From assembly GCF_900103525.1 (NCBI RefSeq), contig NZ_FNHN01000003.1:1-64000 (forward strand): 64,000 nucleotides of DNA. Reading direction: 5' to 3'. Origin of the DNA: Bacillus sp. OK048. GTDB lineage: Bacteria; Bacillota; Bacilli; Bacillales; Cytobacillaceae. The position numbers were made by a program, and so were the translations under genes. This document shows positions 25,847-34,148 of the stretch, in pieces. The notes under the pieces are model-generated. The model was not told where the DNA came from, did no database searches, and was given only the letters and a program-made list of their open reading frames with translations. Within the stretch, counting starts at the first letter, position 1. The number at the start of each line of letters is the position of its first letter.

Positions 25847-26383
25847 TTATAGGAAAAGCTGCAGATTTTTCATTCCAATGATCGTTGAATCTGCTAATAT
25901 TTCCCGCTTCACCAATTTCAGCCCATCTTCTGTTTTTTCGATAATATCGCACCGTTCAGCTGAAAGGAGCTGATATTCTACAGCTTCAAGTCGGTTCCGC
26001 GTCATCAGGATATAACTCTTTACATCAAAGCGGTTATCATCCAATCTTGAAACACGAACATTTGTAATGAATCGGCGTGCTCTTGAGGCTGGGTCTTCTG
26101 CCCATGCATAGTCTGTTTCCATACGTCTAACACGTAGGATCATTGATTTATAGTTTTCATTAAAATGAAACATCTCTTTTGAAAAATGCGTTTTAATAAA
26201 GTTCTCACGAGTTGACCGAACTGGCATGGTATAATGTAAATCTTCACTTAACAGTGTTGTCCATTCCCTAAATTGATTGCCATCTAACAAAGCTGCCTCT
26301 GTTAATAAAAAACCGTAGATTTCTAAATAGATAGGATCATTAAAATTAATAAACATACTGCTCGCTTTTACTTGACCGCTCAT
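25847..26383 (-). CDS. Aromatic-ring-hydroxylating dioxygenase, beta subunit
   Basis: 178 aa, the usual length for the small subunit (cone-shaped NTF2-like fold). It has the family pattern DGNQFREWTTLLSEDLHY (residues about 34-51), followed by VRRMETDYAWAEDPASRARRF, here cited as two adjoining conserved blocks. It pairs with the alpha subunit encoded 29 bp upstream to form an alpha3beta3 terminal oxygenase; it has no redox centre. The start follows AGGAGGAGGGGTATAA. Confidence 0.93.
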   Translation of the reverse strand: MSGQVKASSMFINFNDPIYLEIYGFLLTEAALLDGNQFREWTTLLSEDLHYTMPVRSTRENFIKTHFSKEMFHFNENYKSMILRVRRMETDYAWAEDPASRARRFITNVRVSRLDDNRFDVKSYILMTRNRLEAVEYQLLSAERCDIIEKTEDGLKLVKREILADSTIIGMKNLQLFL

Positions 26384-26412
26384 TTATACCCCTCCTCCTG
26401 CAAATCGGTATT

Positions 26413-27756
26413 TTAAGATTCCTTTGACATCAATTGCGCCCAGTAGCCGAAGAAATTGCGTGAATTTTGCTCCGTATAGGTGGTTTGAGCAATTTTTTTC
26501 CCTGGTCCTGGCCAATTCCCTGGTTCATGTTCTGCATCCAATCCCATAATATAATGGAGTTTTAACTCTTTTTTCGCGGTTACCCCTTTTGTAACCCTGG
26601 CAATACCACTCCATACTTCCGCATCATCCGCTTCAAACATTCCACTCGCACCAAAATTACGAATATAATTGTCTCTGCTAGCATCTTTAAACTCTTGAGG
26701 AGCTTCTTTTTCAACAAGGAACCAGCTGAGAAGTTCAATTTCATTTGGTCCTTTTGGCTGCCATACCCGCATGGACATAAATGGAATCGGGTATTCGTTT
26801 TCTTCCAAGCCAGGAAGCTGCATAACATTTAGCAAAGAAAAATTGGGGAATACATTTCCCGGAACAAAATTCGATCTTCTTAATGCCTCCAATTGTGGTT
26901 CTGTCAGCTTGGCGTGTGCTGCTTCGACAATTTCCTGTGGTAAAGCTAAATACTCAGGTAATGTAAAATTAGGAGGAGAACCAATAACCCCAATTCCATG
27001 ACCATTTTCCATTGCAACCTGCACACCAAAACTCGCAAACATAGGATTCGGTGGCAACTGACCTAACTCCACTCCAGAGTAATGTGTCATGACAGTGTGA
27101 TAGGAATCTGAAGCAAAATTGTCAGCAGCAGATTTCCAGTTTGCTTTAATGATCCAGCGTGCCGGTTCTCCAATGACTTCCATCCCTAGTGGTGTACGAT
27201 TAAAATACAAATCAATATACCATTTCATATCGCCGAGATATTCATCTAATGATGGAGCATCTTGGTTAAAAGTGGCGAAAATCAGGCCTGCGTATCTTTC
27301 TACGCGGGCGTTAACCAATTTAAATTGATTTCTGTCAAAAGCGCCTTTATACGCTTCCTTTGCTGCAGGCGCTCCCATTACGGCCCCATCAGCCTTGTAG
27401 GTCCAGCCATGGTAGATGCAACGGAACGACTTTGTATTCCCACTATCCGTTCGGCAAAGGTGCATCCCTTTATGCATACAAACATTTAATAGTACATTGA
27501 TTTTATTCTCATCTTCACGAACCACAATGACTGGATCATTGGCAACAAATCGTGTAACATAGTCACCTACGTTCGGGATTTCCGTTTCATGGGCGACAAA
27601 ATTCCAGACCTTCGAAAATATTTTTTCCTGTTCAAGATCATAAATTTCTTGGTCTGAAAAGATTCTTGGTGAGATTATACCTTTTTCAGCATCCACTAAA
27701 TCACTAATTTTTGTGCCGTCACTGAGCTGTGTTTCTTTGAGAGCCTTATTGATCAC
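26413..27756 (-). CDS. Rieske non-heme iron ring-hydroxylating dioxygenase, alpha subunit
   Basis: 447 aa from a GTG nine bases after AAGGAG; the frame stays open for 27 more codons to an ATG at 27837 that lacks this support, and 447 aa matches NdoB-type subunits. Rieske [2Fe-2S] ligands Cys93, His95, Cys113 and His116 (C-x-H-x17-C-x2-H). Mononuclear iron site DSYHTVMTH gives His220 and His225, with bridging Asp217; the third ligand is in FEADDAEVW near residue 377. It adds O2 to an aromatic ring to form a cis-dihydrodiol. No ferredoxin or ferredoxin reductase gene was found in the window, so electrons must come from proteins encoded elsewhere. Confidence 0.94.
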   Translation of the reverse strand: MINKALKETQLSDGTKISDLVDAEKGIISPRIFSDQEIYDLEQEKIFSKVWNFVAHETEIPNVGDYVTRFVANDPVIVVREDENKINVLLNVCMHKGMHLCRTDSGNTKSFRCIYHGWTYKADGAVMGAPAAKEAYKGAFDRNQFKLVNARVERYAGLIFATFNQDAPSLDEYLGDMKWYIDLYFNRTPLGMEVIGEPARWIIKANWKSAADNFASDSYHTVMTHYSGVELGQLPPNPMFASFGVQVAMENGHGIGVIGSPPNFTLPEYLALPQEIVEAAHAKLTEPQLEALRRSNFVPGNVFPNFSLLNVMQLPGLEENEYPIPFMSMRVWQPKGPNEIELLSWFLVEKEAPQEFKDASRDNYIRNFGASGMFEADDAEVWSGIARVTKGVTAKKELKLHYIMGLDAEHEPGNWPGPGKKIAQTTYTEQNSRNFFGYWAQLMSKES

Positions 27757-27841
27757 TAAAAACAACTCCTTTTTAAATTTTTTATGAAAAGATTTGAATC
27801 CAAAATTATGAAGAACCTTGCTCGAAATCGCTTTCATTTTT

Positions 27842-28657
27842 TTAAAGATGCTCTCCCCCGGCAGCAGAGTGTAATCCCCGAACGCCTAACCCGCCATCGC
27901 TGTTGATGATAACACCTGTCATCGCCATTGAATCCTTGTTAGATGCCAGCAAGACATATGCACTTGTATGTTGTTTAGGTGAAGGTACGACATGTAATGG
28001 ATTCGTTGTCTTCATTAGATCCTCGATATTATCTACTTTTGATTGCGTTTGGCTTTCTTGACCTAATGCAGCCGGCCCTCTTAAATCCGTAAGCGTACCG
28101 CCAGGAGCAACCCCATTAACACGAATTTTTGGTGATAGTTCATATGCTAATTCTCGGATCAGCCCTACTACAGCATGTTTGGATGCCGTGTAAAGCGGGC
28201 CACCGCCTGCAGGATAAAATCCTGCATTCGATACAGTAAAAATGATATTTCCTTGTGTTTTAAGTAATTCAGGAAGTACGGCTTTCGCACCGTAAAGAGG
28301 GCCTTTTACATTAACGCCAAAAAGCTCATCAAATGATTTATCAAGCTTTTCCTTAGGCAAATCTAGTAATGTCACAAAGTAATCAAAGATGCCTGCGTTG
28401 CCGATAAATGTATCAATCTTACCAAACACTCGGACCGTTTCTGCTACTGCTCTTTCATTATCTTCTATTCGTGTTACATCCCCTTGTACCACCACTACAT
28501 GATCCCCAAACTGTTCTTGCAAATCTTTTACTTTTTCATGCGAACGTTCTAATACACCGATACGGGCACCCTCTTCAATAAACCTCTCAATCAGTGCTCG
28601 ACCGATCCCAGAGCCTCCGCCAGTGATTAATGCAACTTTCCCCTCTAACCATCCCAT
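27842..28657 (-). CDS. cis-Dihydrodiol dehydrogenase (BphB/NahB-type SDR)
   Basis: 271 aa short-chain dehydrogenase. Cofactor motif TGGGSGIG at residues 12-19, NAG at 87-89, and the tetrad Asn115, Ser143, Tyr156, Lys160. GKIDTFIGNAGIFDY and SNAGFYPAGGGPLYTASKHA agree almost word for word with biphenyl dihydrodiol dehydrogenase BphB, as does the C-terminal DGGLGVRG. It rearomatises the Rieske product to a catecholic diol with NAD+. First gene of the operon; the upstream region holds cre, TetR-type and LysR-type sites. Confidence 0.94.
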   Translation of the reverse strand: MGWLEGKVALITGGGSGIGRALIERFIEEGARIGVLERSHEKVKDLQEQFGDHVVVVQGDVTRIEDNERAVAETVRVFGKIDTFIGNAGIFDYFVTLLDLPKEKLDKSFDELFGVNVKGPLYGAKAVLPELLKTQGNIIFTVSNAGFYPAGGGPLYTASKHAVVGLIRELAYELSPKIRVNGVAPGGTLTDLRGPAALGQESQTQSKVDNIEDLMKTTNPLHVVPSPKQHTSAYVLLASNKDSMAMTGVIINSDGGLGVRGLHSAAGGEHL

Positions 28658-28692
28658 TCATCTTCAGTCCCCTTATGAAAGGTCATCGCTAA

Positions 28693-28706
28693 AGGAAACG
28701 CTTCCA
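28693..28706 (-). promoter_or_regulatory. Cre box (CcpA) in the Rieske operon leader
   Basis: On the minus strand TGGAAGCGTTTCCT matches 13 of 14 cre positions, 36 bp before the dihydrodiol dehydrogenase start. It also lies in a CTAAAGGA/TCCTTTAG inverted repeat. Confidence 0.6.
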
Positions 28707-28785
28707 ACGGGTCCTTTAGCACACCCTTTTTTAAAAAAGATAAGTATTTGTTTTTGAACTTAGATTACTGTCTAGCGCTTCTCTT

Positions 28786-28806
28786 ATACCAACCAGTCTG
28801 TTTAAC
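28786..28806. promoter_or_regulatory. TetR-type operator in the Rieske operon leader
   Basis: On the minus strand AAACAGACTGGTTGGT (28788-28803), equal to site B at 18521 in 15 of 16 bases. It lies between the LysR-type site and the cre box, where a repressor could block transcription. Confidence 0.6.
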
Positions 28807-28906
28807 TCTATCAAATATACACTACTTTTCAAGAATTTTCTGTTAATTATTTTTAAAAATAAACCATCTTTACTAGGTATATAGTACTCTACATTTACAA
28901 TATTTT

Positions 28907-28949
28907 GAAATATCAATAATTTATTTCCGTTATAAGCTACACTTATTGC
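28907..28949 (-). promoter_or_regulatory. Bipartite LysR-type operator upstream of the Rieske operon
   Basis: GAAATATC (28907-28914), 14 bp, then GTTATAAG-CTACA-CTTATTGC (28929-28949): same elements and spacing as at 22496 and 41600. It overlaps the stop codon of the LysR gene upstream. If activated from here, the transcript would have a leader of roughly 200 nt carrying the TetR-type and cre sites. Confidence 0.72.
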
Positions 28950-29836
28950 CGACAATCCATCAATTCCAGTTCTTTCAAAAACAATGGAATAGATGGATTA
29001 AGATTTGTTTTTTTCCAAGCAACCACAATATCCACAGTGTGATTCCATTCTTCAATCTCCATATATTTAAGAGAAGGGTTTGCGTATACTTCCAGGTGCT
29101 TTGGTAAAACTGCTATGCCTAATCCTGCCTCAACGATCATTAATACGGTTTCAATTCGTGTGTTTTCGATCGCTATATTCGGTAAAAATCCGTGATTTGC
29201 AAAGAGCCTAAATAAATGGTCATATCCTTGAGGAGTTTCTTTTCTCTCAAGCATAACAAATGGTTCATCCACAAGATCAAAGATAGAAATACGATCTTTG
29301 CTGGCAAGAGGATGTTCCTGATACATAAACACAACATAAGGCTGCGAAAATAATGTTTTGAATTCCCATTCGGTATTATCCTGTGGAATGAAAGACATCG
29401 TAAAGGCAATATCGTCTTCGGCGTTTCTTAATCTTTCAACAATTTGTCCCGTTTGATAATGATTAAGATTTATTTGAATCTCAGGGTACTTCCGTCTAAA
29501 CTCCTTAACTAAATCAGGAAGGAATTTTTTTACCGGAGCATTTAAAAAACCAATGCTTATTTGCCCAACTTCACCAATAGCAGCCTTTCTTGCTTTTTTA
29601 ATCGCTGCTTCTGATTTATTTAACATTTCCAAAGCATCGTTTAAAAAAACTCTGCCTGCGTGGGTCAATTGGACCGAATGTTTATCCCGAATAAACAGTT
29701 TAAAACCGATTTCTTTTTCTAAACTAGCAATTTGCTGGCTTACCGCTGGCTGCGCTACAAACAGCTTTTTGGCTGCTTCTGTGAAATTTAAATGTTCCGC
29801 AACAGCAATGAAATAACGTAATTGACGAATTTCCAT
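28943..29836 (-). CDS. LysR-family transcriptional regulator (BenM/CatM-like group)
   Basis: 297 aa. HTH in residues 1-60 (RQLRYFIAVAEHLNFTEAA then FVAQPAVSQQIASLEKEIG). The effector domain (residues 90-295) has QPYVVFMYQEHPLA and GLGIAVLPKHLE. A close paralogue of the regulator at 41712-42611. It is encoded just upstream of the Rieske operon in the same direction; the operator at 28907 overlaps its stop. It probably activates the three bipartite sites in response to a ring metabolite, alone or together with its paralogue. Confidence 0.92.
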   Translation of the reverse strand: MEIRQLRYFIAVAEHLNFTEAAKKLFVAQPAVSQQIASLEKEIGFKLFIRDKHSVQLTHAGRVFLNDALEMLNKSEAAIKKARKAAIGEVGQISIGFLNAPVKKFLPDLVKEFRRKYPEIQINLNHYQTGQIVERLRNAEDDIAFTMSFIPQDNTEWEFKTLFSQPYVVFMYQEHPLASKDRISIFDLVDEPFVMLERKETPQGYDHLFRLFANHGFLPNIAIENTRIETVLMIVEAGLGIAVLPKHLEVYANPSLKYMEIEEWNHTVDIVVAWKKTNLNPSIPLFLKELELMDCRQ

Positions 29837-29914
29837 AAAATCCTCCTCGTAAAATAACAGTTTACTAGCATATTATTTATGAAAATTCCCAGTTATATTA
29901 ATTCCTCAAAACCT

Positions 29915-30676
29915 TTATTCAACAATTGCTACTGCTCGAACGGAACCAGCTGTACCGCCTTTGACTTTTATCGGAAATGCACTAAATATAAAGCCATGTT
30001 TTACCGGTACCTTATCAAGGTTTGCTAGTTTCTCAATGTGATAGTACTCTTTTTTACGTCCGATAAAATGAGCAGGAAACAAAGCACTCTTATTTCCAGC
30101 CTTTACGTCTGCCACCATCGCACCAAAAGGTCGATCAAAGGTATACGTGTCAATACCCATGAGCTTAACCCCCTGATCAATCAGCCATTCCGTAGCTTCA
30201 CCAGTCATACCTGGCTGATCCCTAAGGTAACTTTCCGTATAGATGTGCTTATCGAATCCGGTCATAATCAATACAATGTCCCTCGGCTTAATGATATAAT
30301 CCATATCTGCCAGTGCTTTCTGAACATCTTCCACAGTGATACCGCTTCGGGGTTCTTTATGGCGCATATCCAAAATCACCCCATTGCCATAGAATTCCTC
30401 AAGGGGGAGTTCATCAATCGTACGAGAGGGTTTTCCCTCCGTAACCGGGCCAAAGTGAATCGGAGCGTCACAGTGTGTACCAATATGGGTAAAAACTTGA
30501 GCGCTGACATTCTCAACTGCAAGCGCCAGACCGTCTTGAAAATCACTAGGATGTATATCAAGCTTGTCAGCCAGCTTCACTGCCTCTTCAGCACTATTTG
30601 AAAACTCAACCTTAGGTGGCCATGGTTCGGCGAAAGAATTACTTTCCCAATAAACGCTCAAATCGTATAACTTCAT
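29915..30676 (-). CDS. Cyclase family / kynurenine-formamidase-like hydrolase
   Basis: 253 aa. The metal-binding signature HIGTHCDAPIHF near residue 61 and later His/Asp residues define the cyclase (KynB-like) fold. Known members hydrolyse N-formylkynurenine, isatin or similar amides and lactones. It is third in an operon with a BKACE enzyme and a hot-dog thioesterase, which suggests opening of a cyclic amide, lactone or ketone. The start follows AAAGGAGGGAATTTTAA. Confidence 0.85.
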   Translation of the reverse strand: MKLYDLSVYWESNSFAEPWPPKVEFSNSAEEAVKLADKLDIHPSDFQDGLALAVENVSAQVFTHIGTHCDAPIHFGPVTEGKPSRTIDELPLEEFYGNGVILDMRHKEPRSGITVEDVQKALADMDYIIKPRDIVLIMTGFDKHIYTESYLRDQPGMTGEATEWLIDQGVKLMGIDTYTFDRPFGAMVADVKAGNKSALFPAHFIGRKKEYYHIEKLANLDKVPVKHGFIFSAFPIKVKGGTAGSVRAVAIVE

Positions 30677-30726
30677 TTAAAATTCCCTCCTTTCGATTTG
30701 CCATTTATAAGATTCTTGTAAACTTC

Positions 30727-31602
30727 TTAAATACTTTTTGAAGCTTCAACCTTCTTAATTCCTAACATTTCCCTTGCTTCATCAGGAGACGCAATCTCGT
30801 AGCCTAAATCCGTTGCGATGCCAACGATTCTCTCAACAAGCTGGGCATTGCTTGTCGCTAGCTCACCTTTTCTAAAATTAATGTTATCTTCAAATCCAAC
30901 ACGGACATTCCCGCCAAGCAGTAGAGATGCAATGGTCGCTTGATGCTGCTGTGCTGCAATGCCCATTGCTCCAAAGAACACACCAGAAGGTAATTTCCGA
31001 ACCATGTGGGTTAAGTTTTCCATACTAAATTGAATGGAACCCTGATTTATTTTCTGCATTCCAAAAACAAAGTTAAAAGAAGCCGGACCATCGATGATTC
31101 CCATCGGCATAAAGATGTTTACCACATCCTCAAGCTGTGCATGGTTAAAGATTTCTAATTCCGGTTTAATATTGCGTTCCTTCATGATTTTTGCCGCATT
31201 TATCAACCAATCACGATCCCACAAAGTAGGTTTTATAAATTTCCCCGTGTATGCCTGCATCAATCCACAATCAAGTGAAGCCATTTCCGGATAGGCATCT
31301 AATACCTGTAATCCATCATCAATATGGCTTTCTGGAACCATTGCTGGTGCTGTACTAAACTGTGTAATAATATTACTTTTAGCCGTGACTTCAGCCTTAA
31401 TTTCTTTAAAAACATTCACATCATTGGTTGGTCTCCCATTTATATCCCGGGCATGGATATGGGCAATCGCTGCTCCAGCATTTAAACAGCGGTAAACATC
31501 CTCCGCAATTTCCTTTGGCTGCTCTGGAAGCGCAGGGTTGGCTTCCTTCCCATGAAAGTTACTAGTTGGTGCAACGGTTACAATTATTTTCCTTTTAGCC
31601 AT
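30727..31602 (-). CDS. BKACE family (3-keto-5-aminohexanoate cleavage enzyme, DUF849)
   Basis: 291 aa. Zinc motif HIHARDINGRP near residue 50 (His-x-His), catalytic Glu in VGFEDNINFRKG near residue 235, and PTSNFHGKEANP near the N terminus. The family condenses a beta-keto acid with acetyl-CoA to give acetoacetate and a shorter acyl-CoA. With the cyclase and thioesterase genes it forms a compact module for a beta-keto acid from ring breakdown. The substrate side chain cannot be predicted reliably. Confidence 0.88.
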   Translation of the reverse strand: MAKRKIIVTVAPTSNFHGKEANPALPEQPKEIAEDVYRCLNAGAAIAHIHARDINGRPTNDVNVFKEIKAEVTAKSNIITQFSTAPAMVPESHIDDGLQVLDAYPEMASLDCGLMQAYTGKFIKPTLWDRDWLINAAKIMKERNIKPELEIFNHAQLEDVVNIFMPMGIIDGPASFNFVFGMQKINQGSIQFSMENLTHMVRKLPSGVFFGAMGIAAQQHQATIASLLLGGNVRVGFEDNINFRKGELATSNAQLVERIVGIATDLGYEIASPDEAREMLGIKKVEASKSI

Positions 31603-31645
31603 AATGAATTCCTCCTGTATATAGAATTGTAAGTATTAAAACCAT

Positions 31646-32056
31646 CTAAACTGAAACCGGGTCATGATGTTTAAGTAATTCCGATCTTATAAAATCCGGT
31701 ATAGGGACAGATTTTCCTGTGGAACGGTCAATGAATACGTTGGTAATGCCACCCTTAGCCACGAGAATATTTTCTTTGTAAAAGCTAAATGAAAACGTGT
31801 AGGACGACTTACCAATTTTAGAAATCGATGCTTGCACTTCCAACTCGTCATCGTATTCTATATTTCCTAGATAACTACATTCCACATGGACACGCGGCAT
31901 ATCCAAACCTAGTTGAAAAATCTTTTTATATGAGTATCCAATCCGTCTAAAAAAATCATGATCCATGATTTCAAAATAACGAAATATTGAACTGTAATGG
32001 ATACGCTGTGACAGATCTGTATCTACAAATTGAATGCGAATGTTTTTTGTAATCAT
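31646..32056 (-). CDS. Hot-dog acyl-CoA thioesterase (4-hydroxybenzoyl-CoA thioesterase family)
   Basis: 136 aa. 4HBT pattern IQFVDTDLSQRIHYSSIF with the catalytic Asp near residue 12, then FRYFEIMDHDFFRRIG. It hydrolyses an acyl-CoA. First gene of the thioesterase-BKACE-cyclase operon, divergent from a LysR gene across 164 bp that hold a LysR-type dyad. Confidence 0.87.
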   Translation of the reverse strand: MITKNIRIQFVDTDLSQRIHYSSIFRYFEIMDHDFFRRIGYSYKKIFQLGLDMPRVHVECSYLGNIEYDDELEVQASISKIGKSSYTFSFSFYKENILVAKGGITNVFIDRSTGKSVPIPDFIRSELLKHHDPVSV

Positions 32057-32157
32057 TCGTGATTGCCCTCCCCTCTAGTAATCTTCTTTCCTAAACTACT
32101 TATATACATTATGTGATACTATTTAGTAAACATAAAGTTCAGAATATTTACAATTGC

Positions 32158-32172
32158 GTAAGAAAAACTTAC
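32158..32172. promoter_or_regulatory. LysR box between the thioesterase operon and its divergent LysR gene
   Basis: GTAAGAAAAACTTAC, a perfect 5-bp dyad with the T-N11-A pattern, lies 48 bp before the LysR start and 102 bp before the thioesterase start. Suited to autorepression and activation by the adjacent LysR. The distinctive GAAATATC half-site of the other three sites is absent, so it belongs to a different regulator. Confidence 0.65.
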
Positions 32173-32220
32173 AATAAAAATAGAATATCTACTAGAATAA
32201 TGAAATGAGTTGTTTGATAA

Positions 32221-33126
32221 ATGAATACAGAACATCTGCGATATATAATTGAAGTATCTGAACAGGGAACGATTGCAAAGGCAGCGGAAAACCTACATGT
32301 ATCTCATTCTGCTATTAGTCAAGCCATTGGCAACATGGAATCTGAACTGGGTGCTAAGATCTTTAATCGTTCGCGAGCTGGAAGCCAATGTACGATGGAA
32401 GGAAAAGCCGTGATTAAATTATCCCTTGAGATTATGAATAAATTGGCGGAAATGAAGACCATTGGACAAGAAGCAACACTTCTAAAAGGCGATCTCAAAA
32501 TTGCAGCCTCGGCCATTTACTTTTCAACCTTTCTTCCTGAACTTCTTTATTCATTTAGAAAGAATTTTCCTTATGTACAAATTGAAATGCATGAAAATGA
32601 TACCCATAATATTATTGAAACTGTAAAGAGTAATCTATTTGATATTGGACTTGTATTAGGGACTGACGAAACATTGAAGATGGAAGATCCGAGAATAACG
32701 TATGAAGTACTTTTGCAGTCTAGTTTAGTGGTTTGCGTTAGTAAATATTCTCCTCTTGCTTACAACACGTCAGTAGGTCCTGAGGAACTAATACGTCAAC
32801 CGTTAGTAAGACGAAATGAAAAATTTGCCGATCGTTTTTGGAATAAGTTATTTTTAGATTACGGAGAAGGAAACGTGGTTTTTTATTCGAATAATCATGA
32901 CGTCATTAAAAATCTAATCGCGAATAACATTGCGACGGGTATCTATTCTGAATTTTGGATTAGGAATGACCCATTAGTGTTAAACGGAGACATTGTCACG
33001 ATTCCATATGTTGATCATGACAAAGAGTATAGTAAATCCTATTTAATTAGCGTACTGCCAAAAACCAACCACTTGCCTAAAGTAACGAGAGAATTTCTAC
33101 AAGAAATAAAAAATAAGTTAAAGTAG
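32221..33126 (+). CDS. LysR-family transcriptional regulator
   Basis: 301 aa. N-terminal HTH MNTEHLRYIIEVSEQGTIAK then AAENLHVSHSAISQAIGNME; substrate-binding domain from about residue 90. It is clearly different in sequence from the two paralogous LysR proteins at 28943 and 41712. Divergent from the thioesterase-BKACE-cyclase operon, which it probably controls. A bidirectional terminator follows. Confidence 0.9.
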   Translation: MNTEHLRYIIEVSEQGTIAKAAENLHVSHSAISQAIGNMESELGAKIFNRSRAGSQCTMEGKAVIKLSLEIMNKLAEMKTIGQEATLLKGDLKIAASAIYFSTFLPELLYSFRKNFPYVQIEMHENDTHNIIETVKSNLFDIGLVLGTDETLKMEDPRITYEVLLQSSLVVCVSKYSPLAYNTSVGPEELIRQPLVRRNEKFADRFWNKLFLDYGEGNVVFYSNNHDVIKNLIANNIATGIYSEFWIRNDPLVLNGDIVTIPYVDHDKEYSKSYLISVLPKTNHLPKVTREFLQEIKNKLK

Positions 33127-33140
33127 AACTTATCCGTATC

Positions 33141-33185
33141 GATGACAAAAGCCAATTTCCCACATGGAAACTGGCTTTTGTCATC
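33141..33185. terminator. Bidirectional terminator between LysR and the AEC carrier
   Basis: GATGACAAAAGCCA pairs with TGGCTTTTGTCATC, 14-bp perfect arms, between the converging LysR (+) and AEC (-) genes. Confidence 0.82.
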
Positions 33186-33190
33186 TTTCA

Positions 33191-34123
33191 TCATCCTCTT
33201 CCTGAAATCGTAATTAAGATTGGCAAAACAATAAAGGAAGCCAATGTCGTCCAAAGTATACATTTAGAAACAATTTTAGGTGATGCATCGAATTTTTCTG
33301 CCAGTACAACAGCATTAACCGCAACTGGCATCGAAGCCAAAATGAAAAGAACCAAAAATTGCGTTCCCTTGATGTCTAAAAAACCTAAAATAAAGTACGC
33401 TATCAGCGGCGCAATCAACAGCCGCATGCTTAATCCGCTCCAAAAAGCTTTTAATTGATTTCGAGCCAACCCTACTTTCTGCACACTTGCCATTTGAGCG
33501 CCCAAGATACAAAGCACTAAAGGGGAATATGCTCCTGACAGTAGTGATATCCCCTTATCTATTCCCGTCGGAACCTGAAAATCAAACATTTGCACCAAAA
33601 AGGCTGCAATTGCTGCATAAATCGCTGGGAGCCTAAATACGGACTTGATGGCTTGTTTAATCGAGAAGTGAGACCGTGCAGCAAAATAAACACCCATTAT
33701 ATTCACAATGATCATTTGAATAATTACATAAACTGAAGCGTAGTCCATCCCAGACTGTCCCAAGGCTAACAGCACTAGCGGGAAACCATAGTTGACACTA
33801 TTGGTAAAGGAGGAAATTAATGTAAGTCCAGCTAAATCAGCGGATGACATTTTTAACAGACGGCCCCAGACATTGGCTGCCATCCATAGAAACAAAAGAT
33901 TAATGATACAAAAAGCCAATGTCAGCACCGTATCGTCGGTTGCAACGTGTGATTTCGTTAAGACATCAAAAATAAGAGCAGGACTTAAAATATATAAGGC
34001 TAGTGATATAAATGGTTTGGTATCCAGTTTTTGATATTTTTGGAGTAACCAGCCAGCAATAACTGGGATGGATAACGGTATAAAAACCTGGTAGAGTGTA
34101 GTGAGAACCGCCTGAATCATCAT
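33191..34123 (-). CDS. AEC family transporter (auxin efflux carrier / malate permease type)
   Basis: 310 aa from the ATG eight bases after GAGG; a start 13 codons earlier would overlap the MBL gene. About ten membrane segments in two halves. AEC carriers export or import organic acids. Last gene of module D, so it may move a pathway acid or an end product such as fumarate or pyruvate. A second AEC gene lies at 43787-44707. Confidence 0.85.
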   Translation of the reverse strand: MMIQAVLTTLYQVFIPLSIPVIAGWLLQKYQKLDTKPFISLALYILSPALIFDVLTKSHVATDDTVLTLAFCIINLLFLWMAANVWGRLLKMSSADLAGLTLISSFTNSVNYGFPLVLLALGQSGMDYASVYVIIQMIIVNIMGVYFAARSHFSIKQAIKSVFRLPAIYAAIAAFLVQMFDFQVPTGIDKGISLLSGAYSPLVLCILGAQMASVQKVGLARNQLKAFWSGLSMRLLIAPLIAYFILGFLDIKGTQFLVLFILASMPVAVNAVVLAEKFDASPKIVSKCILWTTLASFIVLPILITISGRG

Positions 34124-34148
34124 CCCATATTCCTCATTTCTAAAGTGC

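Noticed and set aside
28731..28955. A 74-codon minus-strand frame between the Rieske operon and LysR
   Set aside because: It has no recognisable domain, covers the LysR-type and TetR-type sites, overlaps the end of the LysR gene and has no good ribosome binding site. Better read as leader DNA.
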